Shown: piece after piece, positions 50,780 to 58,825 of the stretch
Layout: each line of letters starts with the position of its first letter
How positions within the stretch are numbered: position 1 is the stretch's first letter
The notes under the pieces: generated by a model
Seen by the model: only the letters and a program-made list of their open reading frames with translations
What the model was told of the DNA's origin: nothing
Databases searched by the model: none
Made by a program: the position numbers and the translations under genes
Source of the DNA: UBA11865 sp963749825
GTDB taxonomy: Bacteria; Chloroflexota; Anaerolineae; Promineifilales; Promineifilaceae
Assembly: GCA_963749825.1 (NCBI GenBank)
Contig: CAVVOI010000012.1
Coordinates: 620,001 to 684,000, forward strand
Direction of reading: 5' to 3'
Length of the DNA: 64,000 bases

Positions 50780-51498
50780 ATGCCGACAATTTTGAATCGC
50801 TGGTCACAGGGGCAAGCCGGCTCGGAATAAGCCTGACTACTGGTCAGGTAGAACAATTTTGGATGTACCGGCAGTTGCTGATTGATTGGAATAATCGACT
50901 TAATTTGACGGCTATCACCAATCCTAAAGAGATTGAAGAGCGGCACTTCCTAGATTCGATGAGCTGCATCCTGGCCACTGGCAATCTCGACGGCCGTAAG
51001 CTGGTCGACGTGGGTAGCGGTGCAGGATTTCCAGGATTGCCGTTAAAAATTATTTACCCGGGTTTAGAACTCACCCTGGTAGAAAGCATAACGAAAAAAT
51101 CTGAATTTCTTCGGGAAGTCTCAGGAGCCTTATGCCTAGATTATGTGCAAATCGTCACTGAAAGGGCGGAGACGGTCGGCCAGCAGGAAAAATATCGCCG
51201 GCAATTCGATTGGGCTGTTGCCAGAGCGGTGGCGAATCTAAGCACACTAGTCGAATATTTATTGCCTCTCTGCAAAATCGGCGGTCATGCGCTAGCCCAA
51301 AAAGGACCCACGGCACCGGCCGAAGTTGTGGAAGCGGCCGGTGCGATCAATCGTCTGGGAGGTGGAGAGGTCCAGATGATCAATGTTAGTCCTTCTGATC
51401 AAAGCCAGACCCGTCAACTGATCGTTATCCCCAAAGTAGCTCCGACTCCAGAACGCTATCCCAGACGACCAGGAAAACCGGCTAAGAGCCCTCTCTAA
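50776..51498 (+). CDS. rsmG: 16S rRNA (guanine527-N7)-methyltransferase RsmG
   Basis: A 240-residue protein with the RsmG motifs: NRLNLTAITNPKEIEERHFLDSM, the SAM-binding VDVGSGAGFPGLPLKI, LVESITKKSEFL and VARAVANLSTLVEYLLPL. It methylates G527 of 16S rRNA. The GTG start overlaps the upstream TGA (GTGA), so translation is coupled. The partners mnmG, parA and parB are not adjacent. Confidence 0.95.
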   Translation: MNADNFESLVTGASRLGISLTTGQVEQFWMYRQLLIDWNNRLNLTAITNPKEIEERHFLDSMSCILATGNLDGRKLVDVGSGAGFPGLPLKIIYPGLELTLVESITKKSEFLREVSGALCLDYVQIVTERAETVGQQEKYRRQFDWAVARAVANLSTLVEYLLPLCKIGGHALAQKGPTAPAEVVEAAGAINRLGGGEVQMINVSPSDQSQTRQLIVIPKVAPTPERYPRRPGKPAKSPL

Positions 51499-51676
51499 TC
51501 CAAAACATCTCCGCTGGTTGACATCTATATATCAAAAAATTCCCGTTAACGTATTCTATACCCTCCATTAACGTATATTTAACGCAAACATAGGTGTTTT
51601 GGTACCCAGGTAATATCCCCGATTGGCCATTGAAGCAACCTTTGACAAACACTAAATTTGTAAGCAGGTTGATTCC

Positions 51677-51835
51677 ATGTTTTCATTATTATTCCTGTTG
51701 TTTCAAACGCAATCGACCGTGGCACATAGTGACGATACCGGTTTGCTCCTGGCGGCTTTAGGCTTTGCCCTGGCAAGCATACTGGTAATCATGGGCATCG
51801 TTCTCGCTGCCCTCAGACCGGAGAGTGCAGACTAG
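51677..51835 (+). CDS. Possible 52-residue membrane protein
   Basis: ATG 51677 (AGGT 9 nt upstream) opens a short frame with two hydrophobic stretches, MFSLLFLLF at the start and LLLAALGFALASILVIMGIVL near the end, separated by a short polar loop, then RPESAD. Composition is clearly membrane-like. No family is recognised. It lies in a 900-bp stretch that otherwise has no convincing gene. Confidence 0.4.
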   Translation: MFSLLFLLFQTQSTVAHSDDTGLLLAALGFALASILVIMGIVLAALRPESAD

Positions 51836-51929
51836 TAAGACAGCTTTACATTTCCTTAGTCAGAGCAGTCTCCAATGCCTGATAGCCGCTCAAGGTATAT
51901 CGGGATCGTCATTTGGTCATGGATCGAAT

Positions 51930-51989
51930 CCGGCTCCCAGCCGGACGCTTCAGGTCGCCAGCCGGTAAAGCCGGGAACTTGGTAACCTG
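51930..51989. other. Structured non-coding stretch with nested hairpins
   Basis: CCGGCT-CCC-AGCCGG (51930-51944) is followed by CAGGT (51951-51955) pairing with ACCTG (51985-51989), which encloses a CCGG-TAAAG-CCGG hairpin; CTCTTTT comes after. This could be an RNA element or terminator. It matches no riboswitch I can name. Confidence 0.35.
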
Positions 51990-52011
51990 ACCCTCTTTTG
52001 GCGTCTTGACA

Positions 52012-52086
52012 CCTAACAAGCATAAACGTAATTGAATGGGTTTATATCCCTGTTAGGGCACAAAATTCCATTTTTCCGGAATTTTG
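52012..52086. repeat. Two inverted repeats in the gene-poor stretch
   Basis: CCTAACA (52012-52018) and TGTTAGG (52051-52057) flank 32 bp; CAAAATTCC (52061-52069) pairs with GGAATTTTG (52078-52086). The remaining sequence to 52400 contains an open frame without a start (GVGQLIGIILPQFQLAFGSF, ending near 52220) and an orphan ribosome site AGGAGA with ATG 52338 that stops after 11 codons. These look like gene remnants. Confidence 0.4.
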
Positions 52087-52400
52087 CAGCGATCTAGATG
52101 GCGTTGGTCAGCTGATTGGGATAATTCTTCCCCAGTTCCAATTGGCCTTTGGCTCCTTTGGCCTGGAGCGTACAGATTATGTCCAGACCAATTTGAAAAG
52201 GGGCGATTCACCGGCGATGAAATAAATAAAAAGCAATTTGCTCTAAATCTGCGGAAGCCGAATGCAGATTTACATAAAGTTATTGACGGCCCAGTGACAG
52301 GCGATAAGAATATTGTTATTTGTTTTCAGGAGAAAATATGAGATATAGTTTATCGATAAGCGTCCTTTGGTAGCATCCCCTGTAAAAATTCCAATCGAAT

Positions 52401-52646
52401 CTACGATTCGTTTTCAGTGCCGGCTTCTGACTCGGGATTGGATCCGTTGTCGACGATGTTAATCGATCGGAACCGACGCACTGCCCTCATGTAGCGTTCT
52501 GCATATTCGTCGTACGTCTCATCGCCCTCCTCTATTGGACGATAGATACGTTGATGGCCAACTCGACGCAAAAACGCCTGCAGATCGCGAACCGTGATGT
52601 ACTCGAAAGAATTATTCAACGGTTCTGGATCTGAAGGTGTGTCCAT
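52401..52646 (-). CDS. Small acidic hypothetical protein (81 aa)
   Basis: Start ATG 52644-52646 has GGAGG 5 nt upstream. The protein contains ITVRDLQAFLRRVGHQRIYR and DEYAERYMRAVRRFRSI, two helices rich in Arg, between acidic, disordered ends. The pattern suggests a small helical regulator or adaptor, but no family is recognised. Confidence 0.55.
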   Translation of the reverse strand: MDTPSDPEPLNNSFEYITVRDLQAFLRRVGHQRIYRPIEEGDETYDEYAERYMRAVRRFRSINIVDNGSNPESEAGTENES

Positions 52647-52916
52647 AGTGACCTCCAAGATGAGTCTTTGATGGGTGATGTGGTGATGTGACTACATTGG
52701 ATCGGGTCACGTCCACGATCAGGTTCATATTGTCCCATTGTACGTCCCAGAACGTCCTAGCTCAATTGCCAGTTAGTCCTATGACAAGAGGGCTATGGCT
52801 TTCCGAGCTAATTTACTGGAGGACACCGGCTACGTTTTGCGCTAAGCAAGGGCACAAAAATCCAGAATCTTTGATTGGCCAAATATTCAGTGATAGTACT
52901 GAAACACTTGTATGTT

Positions 52917-54518
52917 CTAAGCTTTTAACAGTGCGGCCCGTCCTAGGAAGCGCAGATTGTCTTCGACTTCTTTGGTCAATATATCGCGGAGTTCTTCATC
53001 CCCCCCACCCGACTGGCTTTTTTCAGAAAGCACAAGCATTCCATCATTATGTAAATCTAACAGCCCGAGTAATAGGTCGGATCGACGGTTTCGGCCGTCT
53101 AAACGTATCAGGATAACCCGGGCCATCTGGGTCAATTCAACTCGTTCGTGGCGCAAATTAGTCACTTTTAAGCCACGTTCCGCCTGCCATCGGGCAATGG
53201 CACTTGCTTCTGGGCGTCGACCAGGTTCCAGTACGAATGGTGGTAGATATCGGTGAAGCTCGACCAGGTTCGAACTGTAACTATGGGCTCGCAATAGATT
53301 CGCACATAACGTCCAGACTTCGGCCTCTTGGTCTACACCAGGCCGCGAATTGACCATATCGAGAGATGTATCCCGCAATTCGCTAAAGGGAATGGGTCGG
53401 GGTGAATTTGCGGATAAATAGGCCAGAGCAGCCTTGGTCAGAGGGTGATCAGTTGAAAAAATTGCCCCATCAGGGCCGCTAAATTTCTCAAGGCTAATTT
53501 CCTGGATATCTGGTGATTCCGACAACGGCCGGGCGCGGCTATCTAGCTGGAATAAGGGGATAAGATCGGGTTTCAGCGTTCGGTTCACCGCCACTTCCTG
53601 ATGGCAAAGCAAGGTCTGGCGAAAGGTGCGATTGCGAATAAAGTCGAGATACTGCTCCATGTCGACCGGCTGACGAGCCAATTCTTGCAGTCTTTTAACA
53701 ATCTCAGGTGAAAAGCGGCTGGGCAACACCTTTGACAGTTCAACCTCAGAGAGATATTGAAGCCCGTGCAACTTGGCATGTTCGGCAAATTGAAAGAAAT
53801 AAACCGGCTCGTTGATCTCCTCAAGTTCATCGTGCAGTAATAGGGCATCACCACCATCATCACCTTCAGCCAATTTGGAAGATAAGGAATGGCTATAAGT
53901 ATCCAGGAAGCTGCCGAATGCGCTGCTATCTGCGGGAGCGGCTTCAGTTAAAAATTGGAGCATTTCCCTGGCCCCTTGCGCCCTTTTTTTTGGTTCGGCC
54001 ACATCGCGAATGTGGTAGCGCATCATGTCACGAACGATATTGAGCATATGCCAACCAGGGAAGACATTGTAGCTAACATACGCCACACCATTTGGGGCAA
54101 GATGGCGGCGAATGATAGACAGAAGACGATCCCTCACCGGTGATGGAACCCAAGAATAGACTCCATGAGCAACGATATAGTCGAATTTGCCTAAGTCCTC
54201 TGGAAAATCCATGATGTCGATTTGTTCCAGGCGGATGTTCTTTAAACCTAGCTTGGCAATATAGTCGCGGCCAGTAGCGATCTGGCGACTGGAATAATCA
54301 ATGCCAACAAATTGTGCTTGAGGCAATGCGTAGGCCATCGGGATGATGTTACCGCCAACGGCACAGCCGATATCCAGGTACCGGCAACTTTCGACGGCTG
54401 GTGAATCCAGGCCTAACAAGGTGGCCATCGTGGCCAGTCGATCAGGTTGAGTCTGAGCGTAGGTCAGGCTCGGGTAAGGGATCTCGTCGTAACTTTTGGC
54501 TGTGGGCTGCTCAATCAT
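52917..54518 (-). CDS. SAM-dependent methyltransferase with methyltransferase-regulatory domain
   Basis: A 533-residue protein. The class I SAM domain comes first (YLDIGCAVGGNIIPMA, FVGIDYSSRQI, FDYIVAHGVYSWVP, APNGVAYVSYNVFPGWHM). A regulatory domain (EINEPVYFFQFAEHAKLHGLQYLSE) and a winged-helix C-terminus (AIARWQAERGLKVTNLRHERVEL) follow. This order is that of the PKMT-like proteins that methylate lysines of outer-membrane proteins in other bacteria; here the substrate is unknown. It stands alone on its strand. Confidence 0.88.
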   Translation of the reverse strand: MIEQPTAKSYDEIPYPSLTYAQTQPDRLATMATLLGLDSPAVESCRYLDIGCAVGGNIIPMAYALPQAQFVGIDYSSRQIATGRDYIAKLGLKNIRLEQIDIMDFPEDLGKFDYIVAHGVYSWVPSPVRDRLLSIIRRHLAPNGVAYVSYNVFPGWHMLNIVRDMMRYHIRDVAEPKKRAQGAREMLQFLTEAAPADSSAFGSFLDTYSHSLSSKLAEGDDGGDALLLHDELEEINEPVYFFQFAEHAKLHGLQYLSEVELSKVLPSRFSPEIVKRLQELARQPVDMEQYLDFIRNRTFRQTLLCHQEVAVNRTLKPDLIPLFQLDSRARPLSESPDIQEISLEKFSGPDGAIFSTDHPLTKAALAYLSANSPRPIPFSELRDTSLDMVNSRPGVDQEAEVWTLCANLLRAHSYSSNLVELHRYLPPFVLEPGRRPEASAIARWQAERGLKVTNLRHERVELTQMARVILIRLDGRNRRSDLLLGLLDLHNDGMLVLSEKSQSGGGDEELRDILTKEVEDNLRFLGRAALLKA

Positions 54519-54635
54519 GAGTTGCGCCAGCTAAAACCTATTGGATGTCAACGGCTGAAATTATACGGCATTTGATAGTGGTCGCCAGCATGAGCAGAAA
54601 ACTTAATCACAGCGCCAATATTATCGGCGCCAGCC

Positions 54636-55397
54636 TTAAACGTCGGAATAACCGCTAGGTTTGAAGTATCGTATATCTAGCTTGTCGCCCAAGCCTTGTT
54701 TGAGGGCATCTTTCATGATGTTGCCAGAGACATGCAGCAGGGTGTCGCCGAATAGTGGATCAATGCCCATGCTAGCCCGACACGGAAAGTGATGGTGATG
54801 CAAGCCAGCCTGCTCGAGAGCCTCTGAGCTCGCTGTTCCTGGTAATTTCTCGGCGACGAATCGGGCACAACCACAGCAGGCATCGCGAAGGATTGTCACG
54901 GAAGTGATTTCCTTATTTATTGGGTCAACCTCAACATCGAAATCAGGCCGGCCGAAATAGCGCGCAAACTCGCTTATTAGAGGATCATTGTAATTTTCTT
55001 TAAGACGAAGAGCATTGAAGGACGACTCGGTCAACGAACAAAATGGCATGGGGGTAACACAAGTTGCACCCTCGGAGGCGCACCAGCCGCGCAATTGACG
55101 AGCTAAACCGTATGGCAACCAGGCCTGGTTGTCAATCGGGGCGATGACCGCCCGGGCCCCATTCAGTTTGACTATTTCCGGCACCATTTCAGCTACGCCT
55201 GGCAATTCGGCCAAGGAAAGAATCAGATCGGCTGGCGCCATTTCGTCTGGCAGATAATCTTCTGGGTAATCCAGGACGATAGGTAAATGACGAGGCGTTT
55301 GCCAGACTTGGATCTCCCACTCGGCCGGAGCTTGTTGTTGTAAGTTTTCGACATGACGCTGGCCGTAGTCACCAGTGGTAAGGATGAGTATGCGCAT
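54636..55397 (-). CDS. DUF166 family protein (DfsP-like, Cys form)
   Basis: A 254-residue protein starting MRILILTTGDYGQRH, with a middle region ADLILSLAELPGVAEMVPEI and a Cys cluster TILRDACCGCARFVAEKL. These fit DUF166 (PF02593), a family with mixed cysteine- and selenocysteine-containing members as I recall it. The cluster here is all Cys codons, with no in-frame TGA. The C-terminal FPCRASMGIDPLFGDTLLHV is also conserved. Function is unknown; the Cys motifs suggest redox or metal chemistry. ATG 55397 is preferred to GTG 55403 by spacing from AAGGAAAG. Confidence 0.75.
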   Translation of the reverse strand: MRILILTTGDYGQRHVENLQQQAPAEWEIQVWQTPRHLPIVLDYPEDYLPDEMAPADLILSLAELPGVAEMVPEIVKLNGARAVIAPIDNQAWLPYGLARQLRGWCASEGATCVTPMPFCSLTESSFNALRLKENYNDPLISEFARYFGRPDFDVEVDPINKEITSVTILRDACCGCARFVAEKLPGTASSEALEQAGLHHHHFPCRASMGIDPLFGDTLLHVSGNIMKDALKQGLGDKLDIRYFKPSGYSDV

Positions 55398-55611
55398 TGT
55401 CACTTTCCTTTCGACGGGCTTGATACTTGCTTTCTGATTGTAGCCGATAATCTAGAAGCCGACAGGCCGGACCTGTGGTTGGCCGGAGGAAACTCTATCT
55501 TGAGTCAATTTTATTAGAATAGTAGGCCATAATCTGGTAGGATCATCCCATCCTTTTCCTGTTCCGGTAAAATTCTACCGCTATAAAGTATTGACTTCGA
55601 AAATTAAGATC

Positions 55612-56133
55612 ATGGAAGATGTGGATTTACGAGTACAGCAGGCAACTGAAAGCCTGTTAGGCAATGAAGGACTCACGGCAGATCTGGACGATGAGGCGGC
55701 TAAGGCCTTGCTCGATTGGGGATTGGACAGGGCAACCGAAATCGCTACCAGAACAGGCTCTATGAATGAACTACAAGCCTACGAGTATCTATCACCCAGG
55801 CTAAAGGCGCTGCGGCGGATGTTGAGGGCAAGCAATTGCTGGATTTCAGTCCAAGGCCAACAGGAATCGGTACTGGACCAACTGGAAAAAATCTACCGGC
55901 AAGCAGCTATCGTTTATGATCGAATTGGACCGGAAGAAGATACTCTGGATCCTGAATGGGCATCTAGCCAAACATGGTTTGAAGAACTTGAATTGGGGGG
56001 GTTTTTAACCGAATCCAGCCAGATTACAGGGGAACCTACCGAAATGATAAAAACGTTACGCAAGATAACAGAAACTTATCTTATGTTTGAATATGATGGA
56101 GCGATTGATGATGCGACGGAAGAGCAAGAGTAA
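55612..56133 (+). CDS. Conserved-looking helical hypothetical protein
   Basis: A 173-residue acidic, all-helical protein from ATG 55612 (the frame also opens at a TTG at 55591). Motifs include VQQATESLLGNEGLTADLDDEAAKALLDW and SPRLKALRRMLRASNCWI. No catalytic pattern is visible. Its last 26 nt overlap the start of the phospholipase-D-like gene, which strongly suggests cotranscription and coupled translation. Function unknown. Confidence 0.7.
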   Translation: MEDVDLRVQQATESLLGNEGLTADLDDEAAKALLDWGLDRATEIATRTGSMNELQAYEYLSPRLKALRRMLRASNCWISVQGQQESVLDQLEKIYRQAAIVYDRIGPEEDTLDPEWASSQTWFEELELGGFLTESSQITGEPTEMIKTLRKITETYLMFEYDGAIDDATEEQE

Positions 56134-57289
56134 AAGTAGCAGTGGCGCCTTGGCCGGCGGTGCCGGAGCGGTAGTGGTCCTATGCTTGGGCTTGCTTTTA
56201 GTCGTTTATTTTTTACTGACGGGGGATGATCCGGCTGGCTTATTTGAAGAAGTAGTGGAACCACAACAAGTTGTAGTTGAGCGTCCCGCCCGGATCGGAA
56301 GTGGAGGCGACTGGTGGCAAGTCTATTTCACCGAACCTGGTGAAATCGGCGGCAGTCAGGACATTCGCGGCACCATTCCAGAGGTGTTGGTCGAACGTAT
56401 TAACAACGCCCAAGAATCGATCCTCATTGCCGCATTCGAGTTCGATCTTCTACCGGTTGCCGATGCCCTGTTAGCGGCTTCTGAAAGGGGAGTCAGAATC
56501 CGTTGGATGACTGATGATGAGCACGGCCTCGAGGTTGATGAGGAAGAGCTCGGATTATTTAAGAAATTGGAGGATGCCGGAGTAGAAGTACGTGCCGATG
56601 ACCGGCCGGAGTTAATGCACAATAAATTCCTGGTTTTCGACGGTCAATCAGTATGGACAGGTTCGACTAATCTGACTGAAAATGGCAATTTCCGCAATAA
56701 CAATAATACATTGTTGATTGATTCGCCGGAGTTAGCCCGGATATATGAACGAGAGTTCGAGGAAATGTGGAATGGCGAGTTTGGGGCCAGTGCTCCATCA
56801 AACATCAATCAACAATCTTTGACGATTCAGGGAACACCAATTCAGGTCTTGTTTGCGGCCGAAGACCATGTGATTAGTGCTCTTGTCCCGCTAGTTGAAA
56901 GCGCCGAAAAAAGCATTCATTTTATGGCCTTTTCGTTCACTCATGATGAATTGGGACAAGCCATGCTAGAAAGGGCTGAGGCCGGGGTCGACTTGCAAGG
57001 CATTTTTGAAACGAGGGGCAGCGAAACAGAGTACAGTGAACTGACAAATCTCTATTGTGCCGGATTGCCTGTAAGGCAGGATGGCAATCCCAGATCAATG
57101 CACCATAAGGTCATGGTAATCGACGGCCGTATCGTGATAACCGGCTCGGCCAATTTTTCGAATAATGCGGATCAGTTTAATGATGAAAATGTGCTGATCA
57201 TAGCAAATGAAGATCTAGCTCAGGCTTACTTAAGGGAATTTGAGCGACTTTGGAGCCAGGCGATCGAACCAGACGGTCTAGATTGTTGA
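56108..57289 (+). CDS. Phospholipase D-like protein, two HKD motifs, N-terminal membrane anchor
   Basis: A 393-residue protein. After basic residues comes a helix (AVVVLCLGLLLVVYFLL), then two PLD domains with HKD motifs HNKFLVFDGQSVWTGSTNLT and HHKVMVIDGRIVITGSANFS. The second domain lies after a linker near residue 240. Both HKDs are intact, so one complete active site per chain is expected. It should act outside the cytoplasm on phosphodiesters (lipid or nucleic acid). ATG 56108 has GGAG 6 nt upstream, inside the previous gene. Confidence 0.88.
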   Translation: MMRRKSKSKSSSGALAGGAGAVVVLCLGLLLVVYFLLTGDDPAGLFEEVVEPQQVVVERPARIGSGGDWWQVYFTEPGEIGGSQDIRGTIPEVLVERINNAQESILIAAFEFDLLPVADALLAASERGVRIRWMTDDEHGLEVDEEELGLFKKLEDAGVEVRADDRPELMHNKFLVFDGQSVWTGSTNLTENGNFRNNNNTLLIDSPELARIYEREFEEMWNGEFGASAPSNINQQSLTIQGTPIQVLFAAEDHVISALVPLVESAEKSIHFMAFSFTHDELGQAMLERAEAGVDLQGIFETRGSETEYSELTNLYCAGLPVRQDGNPRSMHHKVMVIDGRIVITGSANFSNNADQFNDENVLIIANEDLAQAYLREFERLWSQAIEPDGLDC

Positions 57290-57502
57290 GCTCAAATTAC
57301 TCTCTCTTGAATCAAGATTATCCAAGTATACCTCACGCGGCCACCCTAATCGGCAATAGATTCTTGCTGCGGTGACCTGTTTTGACGCAATTGTACAATT
57401 GATTGGGAAGGCGACCCAACCCTATCGAGAAATCTAAAATAGAGCAGGCTCGGTAGATCAGGGCCGAAAACAACGCGTGGCGCGGCTATCCAAACAGATA
57501 AA

Positions 57503-58795
57503 TCATTGACCAGCGCCAGGTGTTACTGTGGCTACCTCAGTGGGCAAAGGTATGGGAGTTGGCGAAGGTGTGAGCGTAGGAACCCAACGAAAATCAGCCT
57601 GGACGACCATATAATTGGTTTGACCAGGCTTGATACGAATATCACGGCGGAATGTTTCACCGGCTGTAGTTAAAACCACCCGATAGTCACCGGCAGGTAA
57701 ATCGCCAAAGACGAAATTTTCCTGCCAGATATCATCGCCCTTTACACCTTCCGGCGCATAGGTCCGTTGGCGGCGAATGACTGCATCGACTGGAGAATCC
57801 AGCCGGAGTGGATAAACCGTGATCATCGCTCCATGGATTTCGCGGCCGCGACTATCCATGAAACGACCGGCCAAAGTACCCCAGCCTTCATATGGAGCTA
57901 GCCAGAGAGCAGGATTGCGCGTGCTGCTGTAATTATTCTCGCCCACCCTCACCTCGAGATGCAGGTGGGGGCCACTGACATGGCCTGTGGCCCCTACGCC
58001 GGCTAAGAGCTGTCCTTGCTCAACATGGTCGCCAACCTCGACGAAAAGCTCCAGCGTATGGGCGTAAAGCGTGAAGACGTCTTGACCCAGCCATTGCCAG
58101 TCATGAAGAATGATGACGGTGTTGCCGTAATAATTGATGCCATCACGGTTACTAACCAGGGGGCCAGCCCAAATAACCGAACCGCTGCTGGCGGCAAATA
58201 CGGCCGTTCCCGGTTCGTTGGGAAAATCCATGCCGTGATGAACGCGATAAGGTAGGGCCTCGGGCCGGGTTGGACGGTTGCCATATGGGTACCATTCAAG
58301 CTCGTAGTTACGGCGATCGGAAGGGAGTGGCCGTACTAGCCAATAATGATCGTCGGGGTGCAAAGCATGAGGCACAGCAACCGGCGGCGGACGCCAATCA
58401 ACAGGCGACTCCGGTCCCATTTCGGGTGACCGTATCATAACGGCTTCATCCGGCCTGATACCGTTTCCTGGCGGCCCTGGCGGTAAGGTCGCCAGTGAAA
58501 TGGGGTTTTCTTGCTCGGAGTTCTCCTCTTGTCTCTCATCCGACAGGACGGGCACAGTGGGTGCAGGAGTTTTCTCGGCCGGGAGCGGCCGGTCCCCTTC
58601 TGGAATAACGCGCGAGGTGAAACTAAGAGGTGTGGACGCTAGTAAAGCGGGTTGGCGGTCCAGCTGCGCAGATTCAACAGCGCAACCAATCATAAAAAAA
58701 CAGGTCACTATGAATAATACCAGTGCAGGAAATGAGTGGGTCACGAAGGGCGGGATACCAGGCGACAATCGCTGAAATCTACGGTATCGCATCAT
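57503..58795 (-). CDS. Exported M23 (LytM-type) metallopeptidase-domain protein
   Basis: A 430-residue protein whose signal region (LVLFIVTCFFMIGC) may be a lipoprotein signal. A Pro-rich spacer is followed by a LytM domain: HHGMDFPNEPGT, HDWQWLGQDVFTLYAH and the HxH motif HVSGPHLHLEVR, giving His and Asp zinc ligands. A C-terminal Ig-like domain (GRFMDSRGREIHGAMITVY) and a Pro/Thr-rich end (PTLTPSPTPIPLP) follow. It would cut or bind peptidoglycan cross-links. It lies 30 nt after the propeller gene, on the same strand. Confidence 0.88.
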   Translation of the reverse strand: MMRYRRFQRLSPGIPPFVTHSFPALVLFIVTCFFMIGCAVESAQLDRQPALLASTPLSFTSRVIPEGDRPLPAEKTPAPTVPVLSDERQEENSEQENPISLATLPPGPPGNGIRPDEAVMIRSPEMGPESPVDWRPPPVAVPHALHPDDHYWLVRPLPSDRRNYELEWYPYGNRPTRPEALPYRVHHGMDFPNEPGTAVFAASSGSVIWAGPLVSNRDGINYYGNTVIILHDWQWLGQDVFTLYAHTLELFVEVGDHVEQGQLLAGVGATGHVSGPHLHLEVRVGENNYSSTRNPALWLAPYEGWGTLAGRFMDSRGREIHGAMITVYPLRLDSPVDAVIRRQRTYAPEGVKGDDIWQENFVFGDLPAGDYRVVLTTAGETFRRDIRIKPGQTNYMVVQADFRWVPTLTPSPTPIPLPTEVATVTPGAGQ

Positions 58796-58825
58796 TTCTT
58801 TGACTTTAATAGGCGAATTTTGAAG

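Noticed and set aside
52084..52341. 85-residue TTG-initiated frame in the gene-poor stretch
   Set aside because: It is Trp/Arg-rich with no ribosome site, and a competing frame over its first half looks more protein-like.
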